Shown: positions 11,856 through 17,726 of the stretch, piece by piece | How the letters are laid out: every line of letters starts with the position of its first letter | Position numbering within the stretch: position 1 is the stretch's first letter | Assembly: GCA_017407325.1 (NCBI GenBank) | Contig: JAFQWV010000012.1 | Span: forward strand, 1 to 40,213 | DNA length: 40,213 nucleotides | Direction of reading: 5' to 3' | DNA from: Clostridia bacterium | Lineage (GTDB): Bacteria > Bacillota > Clostridia > Christensenellales > Borkfalkiaceae | Position numbers and translations under genes: made by a program | Notes under the pieces: model-generated | Told to the model about the DNA's origin: nothing | Seen by the model: only the letters and a program-made list of their open reading frames with translations | Database searches by the model: none

Positions 11856-12030
11856 TAGCTCTCGCTCCTTTAAAAAAATTTCTTAAAATCCGCTTGATTT
11901 TTATCAAAATTTGTAGTACAATTCAAGCGTAGTTATTCGCAAAATCCTTGATTTTATCTCAATCTTTAGGGTTTTGGAAAATCGCAAACACCCTTTAAAA
12001 GTGCACAATCGGGTATTATAGCATTCTAAT

Positions 12031-12059
12031 ATTATAATGTTTAGCGTTCAAGATGTCAA
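12031..12059 (-). promoter_or_regulatory. Promoter for rpoB-rpoC
   Basis: Minus-strand TTGACA (12054-12059) and TATAAT (12031-12036) are exact consensus boxes with a 17-nt spacer. The predicted start is near 12024, leaving an AT-rich leader of about 170 nt before rpoB. I see no recognised L10-type or riboswitch structure in that leader. Between this promoter and the small-RNA terminator, 12060-12200 is AT-rich sequence with no gene. Confidence 0.85.
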
Positions 12060-12202
12060 GGATTTTTACAAAATTTTTAAAATTTTTTATTTTTTGCCAT
12101 TTTTGCCACACTAAAACGGATTTATTTATACAAAATCGCGACAAATTTCAAAATTTACTCTCGCGCGCGTATTATATATAATGAAAAAACAAAATAACTT
12201 TA

Positions 12203-12384
12203 CAAAAAAATAAAAGCACCCGAAAAAGGTGCTTTTTCGTTTTTCTTTCAGTCTTTCGACCTAGACAAGAGTTGGTGACCACGATAACCGAGAGGCTCCT
12301 ACTCGCAATACAGCCTTGACCTAGCATTGCGTATCAACGGCACTTGTATGGAACACCCATACAAGCAAGGTTTTTATCCTTGCT
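12203..12384 (-). ncRNA. Candidate structured small RNA upstream of rpoB
   Basis: About 180 nt bounded by a consensus promoter and an intrinsic terminator, with no reading frame. Reading the minus strand, it begins with hairpin GCAAGG/CCTTGC, directly followed by TTGTATGG/CCATACAA. A CGCAAT/ATTGCG stem-loop and a GC-rich part (GAGCCTCTCGGTTATCG) come next, then GTC-GAAA-GAC and the GCACC/GGTGC terminator. It lacks the signature sequences of SRP RNA, tmRNA and RNase P RNA, and its two local 5' hairpins do not resemble the long rod of 6S RNA. I cannot assign a family; it could belong to a known Rfam class that I do not recognise. Confidence 0.65.
12212..12236 (-). terminator. Intrinsic terminator of the small RNA
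   Basis: AAAAGCACC and GGTGCTTTT flank a CGAAAAA loop. On the minus strand it is followed by TTTTATTTTTTTG. There is also a T-run on the plus strand, but no plus-strand gene ends here. Confidence 0.8.
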
Positions 12385-12390
12385 AATTAT

Positions 12391-12418
12391 ATTATACTCC
12401 ATTTTGGCAATTTGTCAA
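12391..12418 (-). promoter_or_regulatory. Promoter of the candidate small RNA
   Basis: Minus-strand TTGACA (12413-12418) and TATAAT (12391-12396) with a 16-nt spacer. The start is predicted near 12384, right at the first hairpin. It sits just past the stop of the ATPase gene. Confidence 0.8.
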
Positions 12419-12445
12419 TACTAAAACGAACAAATTAATAAACTT

Positions 12446-13804
12446 TTATTTATAAGAAAACGTTCCTTGCGCCAAGTCCTCTGCAATAAAAGGTACGAAA
12501 TAGAAAGGAATCGTCAAGAGCTTTTTACTTTCATCATATCCGTAATTTCCAGATGAAATTTTGACTGCGCATTCGTATTTATTATGGTGAGAGAACTTTT
12601 CAAGCGAGTTAAGAACTCCACGTCCTTTTTTGACGTCGATAGGAAAAAGTTTGTTGTTAGATTCGACGATAAACTCAAGCTCGCAGGACGACTTTCCCCT
12701 CCAATAAAACAAATGATTTCCTTTAGCAACAAGTTCGCTTGATACGTAGTTCTCGAAGAAAATTCCTGACAACGTATTCTCTCGATCGCTCGACACGAAG
12801 GATGCAGAATTAATACCGCTTTGATAGGAAAACATGCCAACGTCGCTAAGGAATAAACGGAAAGAACCGTTTTCATCTTTTATAAGTGGCGTTGTCACAC
12901 GCTCCTTCAGTTGATATGATTGATTAACGACGTGCGCCATAGTCAACCATTCAATAGAAGTAGCAAAATCTCTCGTTTTACCCTTTTCTTCAATCAGCCC
13001 TGGCGAAAAGTTTTTAGATTCCTTGTTAAGTTGACTGTAAATATTGGTGAACAACGCACGAGAACGCAAAATCGCTTCACGACTGGCTTGATAAAGCTCC
13101 ATATCCGAAAGATAGTTGTCATATAACGATTTAAGAATATCTCTTGCTTCAAATAAGCTTCCGCTGTCAATATAAGCATCTACCGTTTCGGGCATACCCC
13201 CAACAAGCAAGTATTTGTATACTTGATCCATCGCTAGCGCATGAATCGGAGCCTCAAGTGGAATTCTCGACTCGTAGGCGCTTCTGACTTTTTCATACAA
13301 CACACGATTGCTGTTCAGCAAGAACTCGTCAAAGGTCATAGGATATACGGTAATCTGATCAATTTTGCCAACCGGAAAAAGAAACTTTTCGCCACCGCCA
13401 CGTTTATTCGTCTCCCTTTGTATTTTGATTCTTACCATAGAGCCCGTTGCGATAACGGGTATTTCACGGTAATCTTGACAAAAATATTTTAAAGCCGAAA
13501 TTACGTTTGGACATTCCTGCACCTCGTCAAATATAAGCAAAGTTTTCTCTGTGATTTGCTTGCCTTTAAGCAAAGAAATATATTCGATTATCTTCTCAGC
13601 GTTTGCGGTTTTAGAACAAAACTCGTTGATCTCATCTTCAATTTTGAAATCAACATAAATATAATTATTTTTATAAAAGGTTTTGGCAAAAATATCCTTG
13701 ATAAGATACGTTTTGCCAACTTGACGAGCACCCCACACGATAAGCGGTTTTCTACGCTTACTTTCCTTCCAATTAATCAATTTTTGTATTGCAGTACGCT
13801 CCAT
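12446..13804 (-). CDS. AAA ATPase with DUF4143-type C-terminal domain
   Basis: A 452-residue P-loop ATPase of the family annotated as 'ATP-binding protein, DUF4143'. Walker A GARQVGKT is at residues 25-32, Walker B LLIFDEVQ at 89-96 and sensor-like ATGSMV at about 119-124. The C-terminal half (FRLFLSDVGMFSYQSG, then YWRGKSSCELEFIVESN and FPIDVKKGRG) matches the domain that resembles a nuclease fold. The cellular role of these proteins is unclear; they are common, patchily distributed accessory genes. It is a single gene with its own promoter and a TTGGAGAT ribosome binding site. Its position between rpoB and rqcP suggests an insertion into a core region. Confidence 0.85.
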   Translation of the reverse strand: MERTAIQKLINWKESKRRKPLIVWGARQVGKTYLIKDIFAKTFYKNNYIYVDFKIEDEINEFCSKTANAEKIIEYISLLKGKQITEKTLLIFDEVQECPNVISALKYFCQDYREIPVIATGSMVRIKIQRETNKRGGGEKFLFPVGKIDQITVYPMTFDEFLLNSNRVLYEKVRSAYESRIPLEAPIHALAMDQVYKYLLVGGMPETVDAYIDSGSLFEARDILKSLYDNYLSDMELYQASREAILRSRALFTNIYSQLNKESKNFSPGLIEEKGKTRDFATSIEWLTMAHVVNQSYQLKERVTTPLIKDENGSFRLFLSDVGMFSYQSGINSASFVSSDRENTLSGIFFENYVSSELVAKGNHLFYWRGKSSCELEFIVESNNKLFPIDVKKGRGVLNSLEKFSHHNKYECAVKISSGNYGYDESKKLLTIPFYFVPFIAEDLAQGTFSYK

Positions 13805-13836
13805 ACAAATATCTCCAAGTATTTTTATCTACATCA

Positions 13837-13865
13837 AATATAGCATAACTCGCACCAATAGTCAA
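13837..13865 (-). promoter_or_regulatory. Promoter of the AAA ATPase gene
   Basis: Minus-strand TTGACT (13860-13865) and TATATT (13837-13842), spacer 17 nt, giving a short leader of about 25 nt before the ATG at 13804. Confidence 0.7.
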
Positions 13866-13878
13866 GAAAAATTTTTAA

Positions 13879-13977
13879 TTATTTGCACCATTTGAGATGT
13901 TTTTGGCAGAGTTATTTGCACCTTTTAGGCAGTTTTTAACAGAGTTATTTGCACCTTTTGGCACTTTTAGGCAAAAA
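13879..13977. repeat. Three 33-bp tandem repeats
   Basis: Three copies of exactly 33 bp start at 13879, 13912 and 13945, each opening with TTATTTGCACC and containing GGCA. Copies 1 and 2 end GCAGAG and ACAGAG. They lie in the 317-bp gap between the divergent ATPase and rqcP genes, just upstream of the ATPase -35 box. They could be protein-binding iterons or simple slippage repeats. Confidence 0.8.
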
Positions 13978-14065
13978 ATATGGCTTTTGCCGTTTTGAAA
14001 TAATCTCAATTTTGGCAAAACCAAACACTCTTTATTCATAAAAATAAAACCTTTTTATATAATAA

Positions 14066-14094
14066 TTGACAATTAACAGTTTCCGTCATATAAT
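14066..14094 (+). promoter_or_regulatory. Promoter for rqcP-ispDF
   Basis: TTGACA (14066-14071) and TATAAT (14089-14094) with a 17-nt spacer, a full consensus match. The leader to the rqcP ATG is about 20 nt. Confidence 0.85.
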
Positions 14095-14121
14095 GTAACT
14101 ATAAAAAAGACGGTAGGAATT

Positions 14122-14367
14122 ATGAGAATAGACAAATTTTTAAAAGTATCGCGCGTTTTAAAGCGCAGAACGGTTGCAAACGAAGCCTGTCAAGGCGGTA
14201 AAGTTTTCGTAAACGGAAAACAGGTCAAGCCAAGTTACACCCTAAAAATCGGGGATATAGTCGAACTTCATTTTGGAAGTGGAACGCTTAAATTCCGTAT
14301 TTTAGAACTTAAAGAAACGGTTAAAAAAGACCAAGCAAAAGACCTTTACGAAATTATTACCGATTAG
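14122..14367 (+). CDS. rqcP: S4-domain RNA-binding protein, RqcP (YabO) like
   Basis: An 81-residue protein made almost wholly of one S4 RNA-binding fold. It starts MRIDKFLKVSRVLKRRTVAN and contains GGKVFVNGKQVKPSYTLKIGD. The sequence closely follows Bacillus YabO/RqcP, which works with RqcH in ribosome-associated quality control by binding tRNA-loaded, stalled 50S subunits during alanine tailing. The family assignment is firm; the specific RqcP role is inferred because Hsp15-type S4 proteins look alike. It is the first gene after a consensus promoter, 16 nt before ispDF. Confidence 0.85.
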   Translation: MRIDKFLKVSRVLKRRTVANEACQGGKVFVNGKQVKPSYTLKIGDIVELHFGSGTLKFRILELKETVKKDQAKDLYEIITD

Positions 14368-14383
14368 ACGAAAAGGAAACGAT

Positions 14384-15493
14384 ATGAAAATTTCTGCAAT
14401 AGTTTTGTGTGCGGGAAGCGCAACACGCTCTAAACTAAATATTAATAAAGTCTTATACGAACTTGACGGAACGACCGTTTTAGAAAAGTCGCTATCCGTT
14501 TTTTCGCGCGCTTTAGTTGATGAGATTATCGTCGCAACAAGTGAAAAAGACCAACTTGAAATTGAAAAAATTGTAAGCGCCTACCCTAACGCCACCGTCG
14601 TTTTAGGTGGCAACACGCGTACGGAGTCTGTAAAGCTTGCACTTAAAAAAGTTACGGGCGATATAGTTTTAATACACGACGGCGCGCGCCCTTATATAAC
14701 GGTCGACCTTGTAAAAAGACTTATTTCCGACACGGTGGAGTTTGGCTCTGCAATAGCTGCAATCCCTAGCTGCGACACGCTTGCAATAGCCAAGAACGGA
14801 AATATACTTTCAACTGTTAGAGACGGGTATTATCAAATACAAACACCGCAAGCATTTTTCACGAAGGATATCGTATACGCCTATTCTCAAATAGATGAAA
14901 ATCAAACTTTTACTGACGATTCAGCGGTGTATAGCGCGATTATCAAACAAAGTCATATAACGCTTGGCGACAGAACGAATATAAAGCTTACCTATCCCGA
15001 AGACTTTCTCCCCCCTACTCGCGTTGGCGTTGGCTGGGATTTACACACGCTTGCTTTTGGCAGAAAACTTATACTTGGCGGTATTGAAATTCCACACGAT
15101 AAAGGACTTTTAGGTCATAGCGACGCCGACGTTTTAACCCACGCCATTATGGACGCGCTACTATCAGCGCTATCGCTACGCGATATCGGTTATCACTTCC
15201 CTGACACCGATCCAAAATATAAAGGCGCAAACTCTATAGAACTACTTAAAGAAGTTTTAAAACTTATACGCGAAAAAGGCTATGAAGTTTCTAATATTTC
15301 AGCCTGCATTATGGCAGAAAAACCTAAGCTTTTAAAGTTTATTCCCGAGATTTCCACAAATTTAGCCAAAGTTATCAACATATCCACAGACCGTGTGGGG
15401 ATAACTGCTACTACTATGGAAAAAATTGGCGTAGTCGGGCGTGAAGAAGGTATAGCAGTTTCCGCCTTTTGCCAAGTAAAAAAAGCCTTATAA
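14384..15493 (+). CDS. ispDF: Bifunctional IspD/IspF (MEP pathway)
   Basis: A fusion of two enzymes of the non-mevalonate isoprenoid pathway. The N-terminal part (~1-209) is IspD, which couples MEP to CTP; it shows CAGSATRSKLNINK near residues 9-22 and DGARP at 99-103. The C-terminal part (~212-369) is IspF, which forms the 2,4-cyclodiphosphate; it shows VGWDLH (Asp219, His221), GHSDAD (His245) and TTMEKIGVVGREEGIA. The nucleotide loop is AGSATR rather than AGxGxR, but Arg and Lys are kept. The last codons and stop lie inside the E1 repeat that follows, so E1 has become part of the 3' end of the gene. Confidence 0.95.
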   Translation: MKISAIVLCAGSATRSKLNINKVLYELDGTTVLEKSLSVFSRALVDEIIVATSEKDQLEIEKIVSAYPNATVVLGGNTRTESVKLALKKVTGDIVLIHDGARPYITVDLVKRLISDTVEFGSAIAAIPSCDTLAIAKNGNILSTVRDGYYQIQTPQAFFTKDIVYAYSQIDENQTFTDDSAVYSAIIKQSHITLGDRTNIKLTYPEDFLPPTRVGVGWDLHTLAFGRKLILGGIEIPHDKGLLGHSDADVLTHAIMDALLSALSLRDIGYHFPDTDPKYKGANSIELLKEVLKLIREKGYEVSNISACIMAEKPKLLKFIPEISTNLAKVINISTDRVGITATTMEKIGVVGREEGIAVSAFCQVKKAL

Positions 15494-15604
15494 ACGGCGT
15501 TATGCGTCGTTTCTGAAAAAGCCCTTCGACTTAGATGACCACCAAGGTCTATCTAATCCGAAGGGCTTTTTCGAGCCTAGCCTAACTTGTTTCTAAGACT
15601 TTTT
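15481..15604 (+). repeat. E1 repeat, copy A (after ispDF)
   Basis: A folded ~123-bp element. Ends AAAGCCTTA..AAAC and GTTTCTAAGACTTT pair, and a small hairpin CGGCG/CGTCG follows. The long hairpin is GAAAAAGCCCTTCG (15515-15528) with its complement at 15559-15572, inner stem TTAGAT/ATCTAA and apex GACC/GGTC. It is about 95% identical to copy B in inverted orientation. The ispDF stop codon (15491-15493) lies within it. Confidence 0.85.
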
Positions 15605-15667
15605 AGGCGAGCGACTCGCCAGTCGTGTAGGCTGACGCTTAAATATACTAAATATTAAATCATAACC

Positions 15668-15730
15668 GTCGAGTTGCTCGACAAGCCTTTCCCTTGAGGG
15701 GAAGGTGTCGCAAAGCGACGGATGAGGTGT
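15668..15730 (+). repeat. E2 repeat, copy A
   Basis: Contains GTCGAGTTGCTCGAC, then CCTTTCCCTTGAGGGGAAGG, then a TGTCGCAAAGCGACG hairpin and GATGAGGTGT. The same layout recurs inverted near 18981 and 35663. From memory, CACCTCATCCG...CCTTCCCCTCAAGGGGAAGG repeats are widespread in gut Clostridia. Confidence 0.8.
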
Positions 15731-15738
15731 GAAAAAGA

Positions 15739-15846
15739 GTGAAATCCGATTAAAATCGGGTGAAATTGCAACCTGTCGGTTGCAGTGAAATTTTTGCTTA
15801 CTTTTTGCGTAAGCAAAAGTGAAATTCAACTTTCTTCAAAAGTTGA
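15739..15846. repeat. Hairpin array III (GTGAAAT linkers)
   Basis: Four exact GTGAAAT linkers (15739, 15760, 15785, 15819) precede four different hairpins: CCGAT/ATCGG, TGCAACC/GGTTGCA, TTTTGCTTAC/GTAAGCAAAA and TCAACTTT/AAAGTTGA. A further hairpin ATTTTTTC/GAAAAAAT follows at about 15862-15880, and AACATATAATTTTTTTCT at 15890. The design matches arrays I and II but with a different linker. Confidence 0.85.
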
Positions 15847-15969
15847 GTTGTCGTCGCGCAGATTTTTTCTATGAAAAAATTGCCAGCATAACATATAATT
15901 TTTTTCTAAGGACTAAAATTATTGTATAAATCGTTTTCTGTCATTGCGAGCGCGATTTTATTTATTTCA

Positions 15970-16100
15970 ACCCGTCATTGCGAGCGTTACGCAGTAACGC
16001 GTGGCAATCTCTAAAGAACTAACCAAGCACTTTTAACACCCTAGAACTTAAACAACCAACAAAGCACTTTAGAGATTCTTACGCTTTCGCTCAGAATGAC
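15970..16100. repeat. MITE-like repeat with GTCATTGCGAGC ends
   Basis: Begins CCGTCATTGCGAGCG, with a GTTACGCAGTAACGCGTGG stem-loop and ATCTCTAAAG. It ends with the inverted partner CTTTAGAGATTC...CGCTCAGAATGAC. A second partial GTCATTGCGAGCG copy lies at about 15941. GTCATTGCGAG repeats of this kind are scattered in many bacterial genomes. No gene is present in 15494-16275: that whole 782-bp gap is E1, E2, array III, this element and array IV. Confidence 0.7.
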
Positions 16101-16142
16101 AAAATTAGTGTAGTAAAATTATAAAAACCATATAAATAATCA

Positions 16143-16244
16143 CGGAACGCGCAAGCGTTCACGACCTTTACGCAATTTGAAAATTTGCTATCGAGCAAAA
16201 CAAAGTTTTGCAATTTATTTGAAAACTGCAAGTTTTCAAATCAT
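16143..16244. repeat. Hairpin array IV (mixed linkers)
   Basis: Anchor hairpin GAACGC/GCGTTC (16145-16160), ACGACCTTTAC, an imperfect GCAATTT/AATTTGC hairpin (16172-16188), linker TATCGA, GCAAAAC/GTTTTGC (16195-16211), AATTTATTT, GAAAACT/AGTTTTC (16221-16237), AAATCAT. It joins the linker types of arrays I and II in one array. It ends against the terminator of the anti-sigma gene. Confidence 0.8.
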
Positions 16245-16245
16245 T

Positions 16246-16290
16246 AAAAAAGACAGATAACCGTCATATAGACGCTTATCTGTCTTTTTT
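16246..16290. terminator. Bidirectional terminator overlapping the end of the anti-sigma gene
   Basis: AAAAAAGACAGATAA and TTATCTGTCTTTTTT flank an inner CGTC/GACG hairpin with a TATA-type loop. On the minus strand it serves the anti-sigma gene, whose last codons (Lys-Lys-Asp-Arg-stop) are the stem itself. On the plus strand it could end transcription from ispDF. Confidence 0.85.
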
Positions 16291-17061
16291 ATCCAAATCT
16301 TTATCTTTTGGTTTTTCTCCTTCGTTTTTCTTGTCAGAAAACTCTTTGATTTTTTCTTTTATTTCTTCTAATGAAAAATCTTTAAAATCGTCTTTAAAAA
16401 TTTCTTCACCAAAATCTTCTCCTGCTGAAATTAATTCGTCGATAATTTTGTTTTTAATTGGACTTAATTTGTTTTCAACAGCTTTATCAACGTCTTCTTT
16501 CGAAAGCTTTTCTTTGTTTACCGTTACGTTCAATTTTTTTTCTTGTATATAATTTTGACAAGTTTCATAAAATTTATCGACCGATATTTGAGTGTCGTAT
16601 TTTTCACTGAACACGCTTACGTAAAGTTCACTGTTTTTTTCAAAATAGTTTTTCTCATCAAGCTTTGTCATAATTTGAGATAGCGCTTCGTCAGACTTTT
16701 TACCTAAAACGTCAGACTCGTCAAACACTTGAGCCGCATCAGTGTTTAAATATTTCACACCGTTAACCACGTTAAAGCGGTTTAAAGTAAGCTCAACCGA
16801 CGGATTAATATCAACGTAAACACGAGTATATTCTTCGTTATAAAGCCCTACATAACCAGCAGCAACGCCACCAAAAATCAACACGAAACAAATAGATAAA
16901 GCAACGGCAATTTTTCTTATGGAACGAGTTTTTTTAGAAGATTTTACAAAAACTACTCTTTCAGGCTCTCTATCAACTTTATCAAGAACCTTTTCTTTAA
17001 GGGAAGAGCTCGGTTGCATATCGACGTTATTTAATAATTTTTCAATATCTTTATTCTTCAT
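16276..17061 (-). CDS. RsgI-like membrane anti-sigma factor
   Basis: 261 residues. A short cytoplasmic N-terminus (1-50) is followed by one membrane segment (about 51-73) and an extracytoplasmic domain that opens RVYVDINPSVELTLNRFNVV, the signature of the RsgI middle domain. In RsgI proteins this domain cleaves itself at an Asn-Pro bond; Asn86-Pro87 is the matching pair here. The C-terminus is a charged, Lys/Glu-rich helical tail. The ATG overlaps the stop of the sigma gene by 1 nt (TAATG), so the two are translationally coupled, the normal arrangement for a sigma and its inhibitor. The signal sensed is unknown. Confidence 0.8.
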   Translation of the reverse strand: MKNKDIEKLLNNVDMQPSSSLKEKVLDKVDREPERVVFVKSSKKTRSIRKIAVALSICFVLIFGGVAAGYVGLYNEEYTRVYVDINPSVELTLNRFNVVNGVKYLNTDAAQVFDESDVLGKKSDEALSQIMTKLDEKNYFEKNSELYVSVFSEKYDTQISVDKFYETCQNYIQEKKLNVTVNKEKLSKEDVDKAVENKLSPIKNKIIDELISAGEDFGEEIFKDDFKDFSLEEIKEKIKEFSDKKNEGEKPKDKDLDKKDR

Positions 17062-17612
17062 TAATCCTCCTCCCTTTTATAATTTTTTCTGATTTTATTC
17101 AACGCGTTATTATAAGTCCATCTTACGCTGGTTTCAAGTTTATTTAAAACTTTAGCAATCTCTTTGAATTTAATACCGCCTACTGCGTGCATTATTACGA
17201 TTTGAAACTCTGTTTCCTTCAAAACCTTTCTACAACACTCGATAATTCCACTTTCGTCTTCTAAAGCCGGAGATGATGAATCATCTATTAATAAAGTGGC
17301 GTTTTTCTCATCTAAAAAATCTGTCAATACGTCGTGTTTTTTCTTTTTTAAAAGATTGATGCAGAGATTTTTGGTTATCGTGTAAATCCAATTAAAACCG
17401 TTCTTTCCGCCGAACTTATCAATTTCTTTGTAAATTTTTATATAACTTTCCGAAAGCGCGTCTTCACTTAGTTGTCTATCGTGAAAATAACCATAGCAAA
17501 TTGACATAAGCTGCTTGCAAGTCGCATCATAAAGCGTTGCCATAGCACGGTTATCGCCGTTTTTTAATTGTAACAATATTTTGTCTACGTCAACAGAAAA
17601 CGTCCCTTTCAC
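17061..17612 (-). CDS. ECF-type RNA polymerase sigma factor
   Basis: A 183-residue group IV sigma factor. Region 2 (CYGYFHDRQLSEDALSESYI through GFNWIYTITKNLCINLLK) binds core polymerase and the -10 DNA. Region 4 (LKETEFQIVIMHAVGGIKFK through TSVRWTYNNALNKIRK) is a helix-turn-helix for the -35 box. I take the GTG at 17612 as start because AAAGGAG lies 9 nt upstream. The ATG at 17669 is inside the predicted -35 box and cannot be in the mRNA from that promoter. It forms an operon with the RsgI-like anti-sigma gene. Confidence 0.85.
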   Translation of the reverse strand: MKGTFSVDVDKILLQLKNGDNRAMATLYDATCKQLMSICYGYFHDRQLSEDALSESYIKIYKEIDKFGGKNGFNWIYTITKNLCINLLKKKKHDVLTDFLDEKNATLLIDDSSSPALEDESGIIECCRKVLKETEFQIVIMHAVGGIKFKEIAKVLNKLETSVRWTYNNALNKIRKNYKREED

Positions 17613-17640
17613 AAGCCATATCTCCTTTAACAGCACAAAT

Positions 17641-17669
17641 ATTTTATCACAATTAAAGAATTTTTTCAA
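17641..17669 (-). promoter_or_regulatory. Promoter of the ECF sigma operon
   Basis: Minus-strand TTGAAA (17664-17669) and TAAAAT (17641-17646), spacer 17 nt. The start falls near 17634, 22 nt before the GTG start codon. It looks like a sigma-A promoter, so basal expression need not depend on the ECF factor itself. Confidence 0.7.
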
Positions 17670-17680
17670 CTGTTTTTTAC

Positions 17681-17713
17681 AAACGTCAGGCGACGAAACG
17701 TCGCCTGACGTTT
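17681..17713 (-). terminator. Hairpin after the RsgI-domain lipoprotein gene
   Basis: A 13-bp perfect stem, ACGTCAGGCGACG with its complement around an AAA loop, lies 14 nt after the lipoprotein stop. The T-run after it is short and broken, so it may be a weak terminator or an mRNA-stabilising hairpin. It separates the lipoprotein from the sigma promoter. Confidence 0.6.
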
Positions 17714-17726
17714 ATAAAACTAATAA

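Noticed and set aside
12203..12384. SRP RNA, tmRNA or RNase P RNA
   Set aside because: None of the conserved core sequences of these RNAs is present on either strand.
15515..15572. Simple intrinsic terminator of ispDF
   Set aside because: Copies A and B have T-rich stems that look like terminators, but copies C and D at the same place have none, so termination is not the shared function.
15481..15604. Integron attC site
   Set aside because: Position after stop codons and hairpin folding are suggestive, but the ends lack the GTTRRRY/RYYYAAC core, the neighbours are core genes and no integrase is seen.
15593..15829. Minus-strand frame of 78 codons
   Set aside because: It lies wholly within E1, E2 and the GTGAAAT array; open by chance of the repeats.
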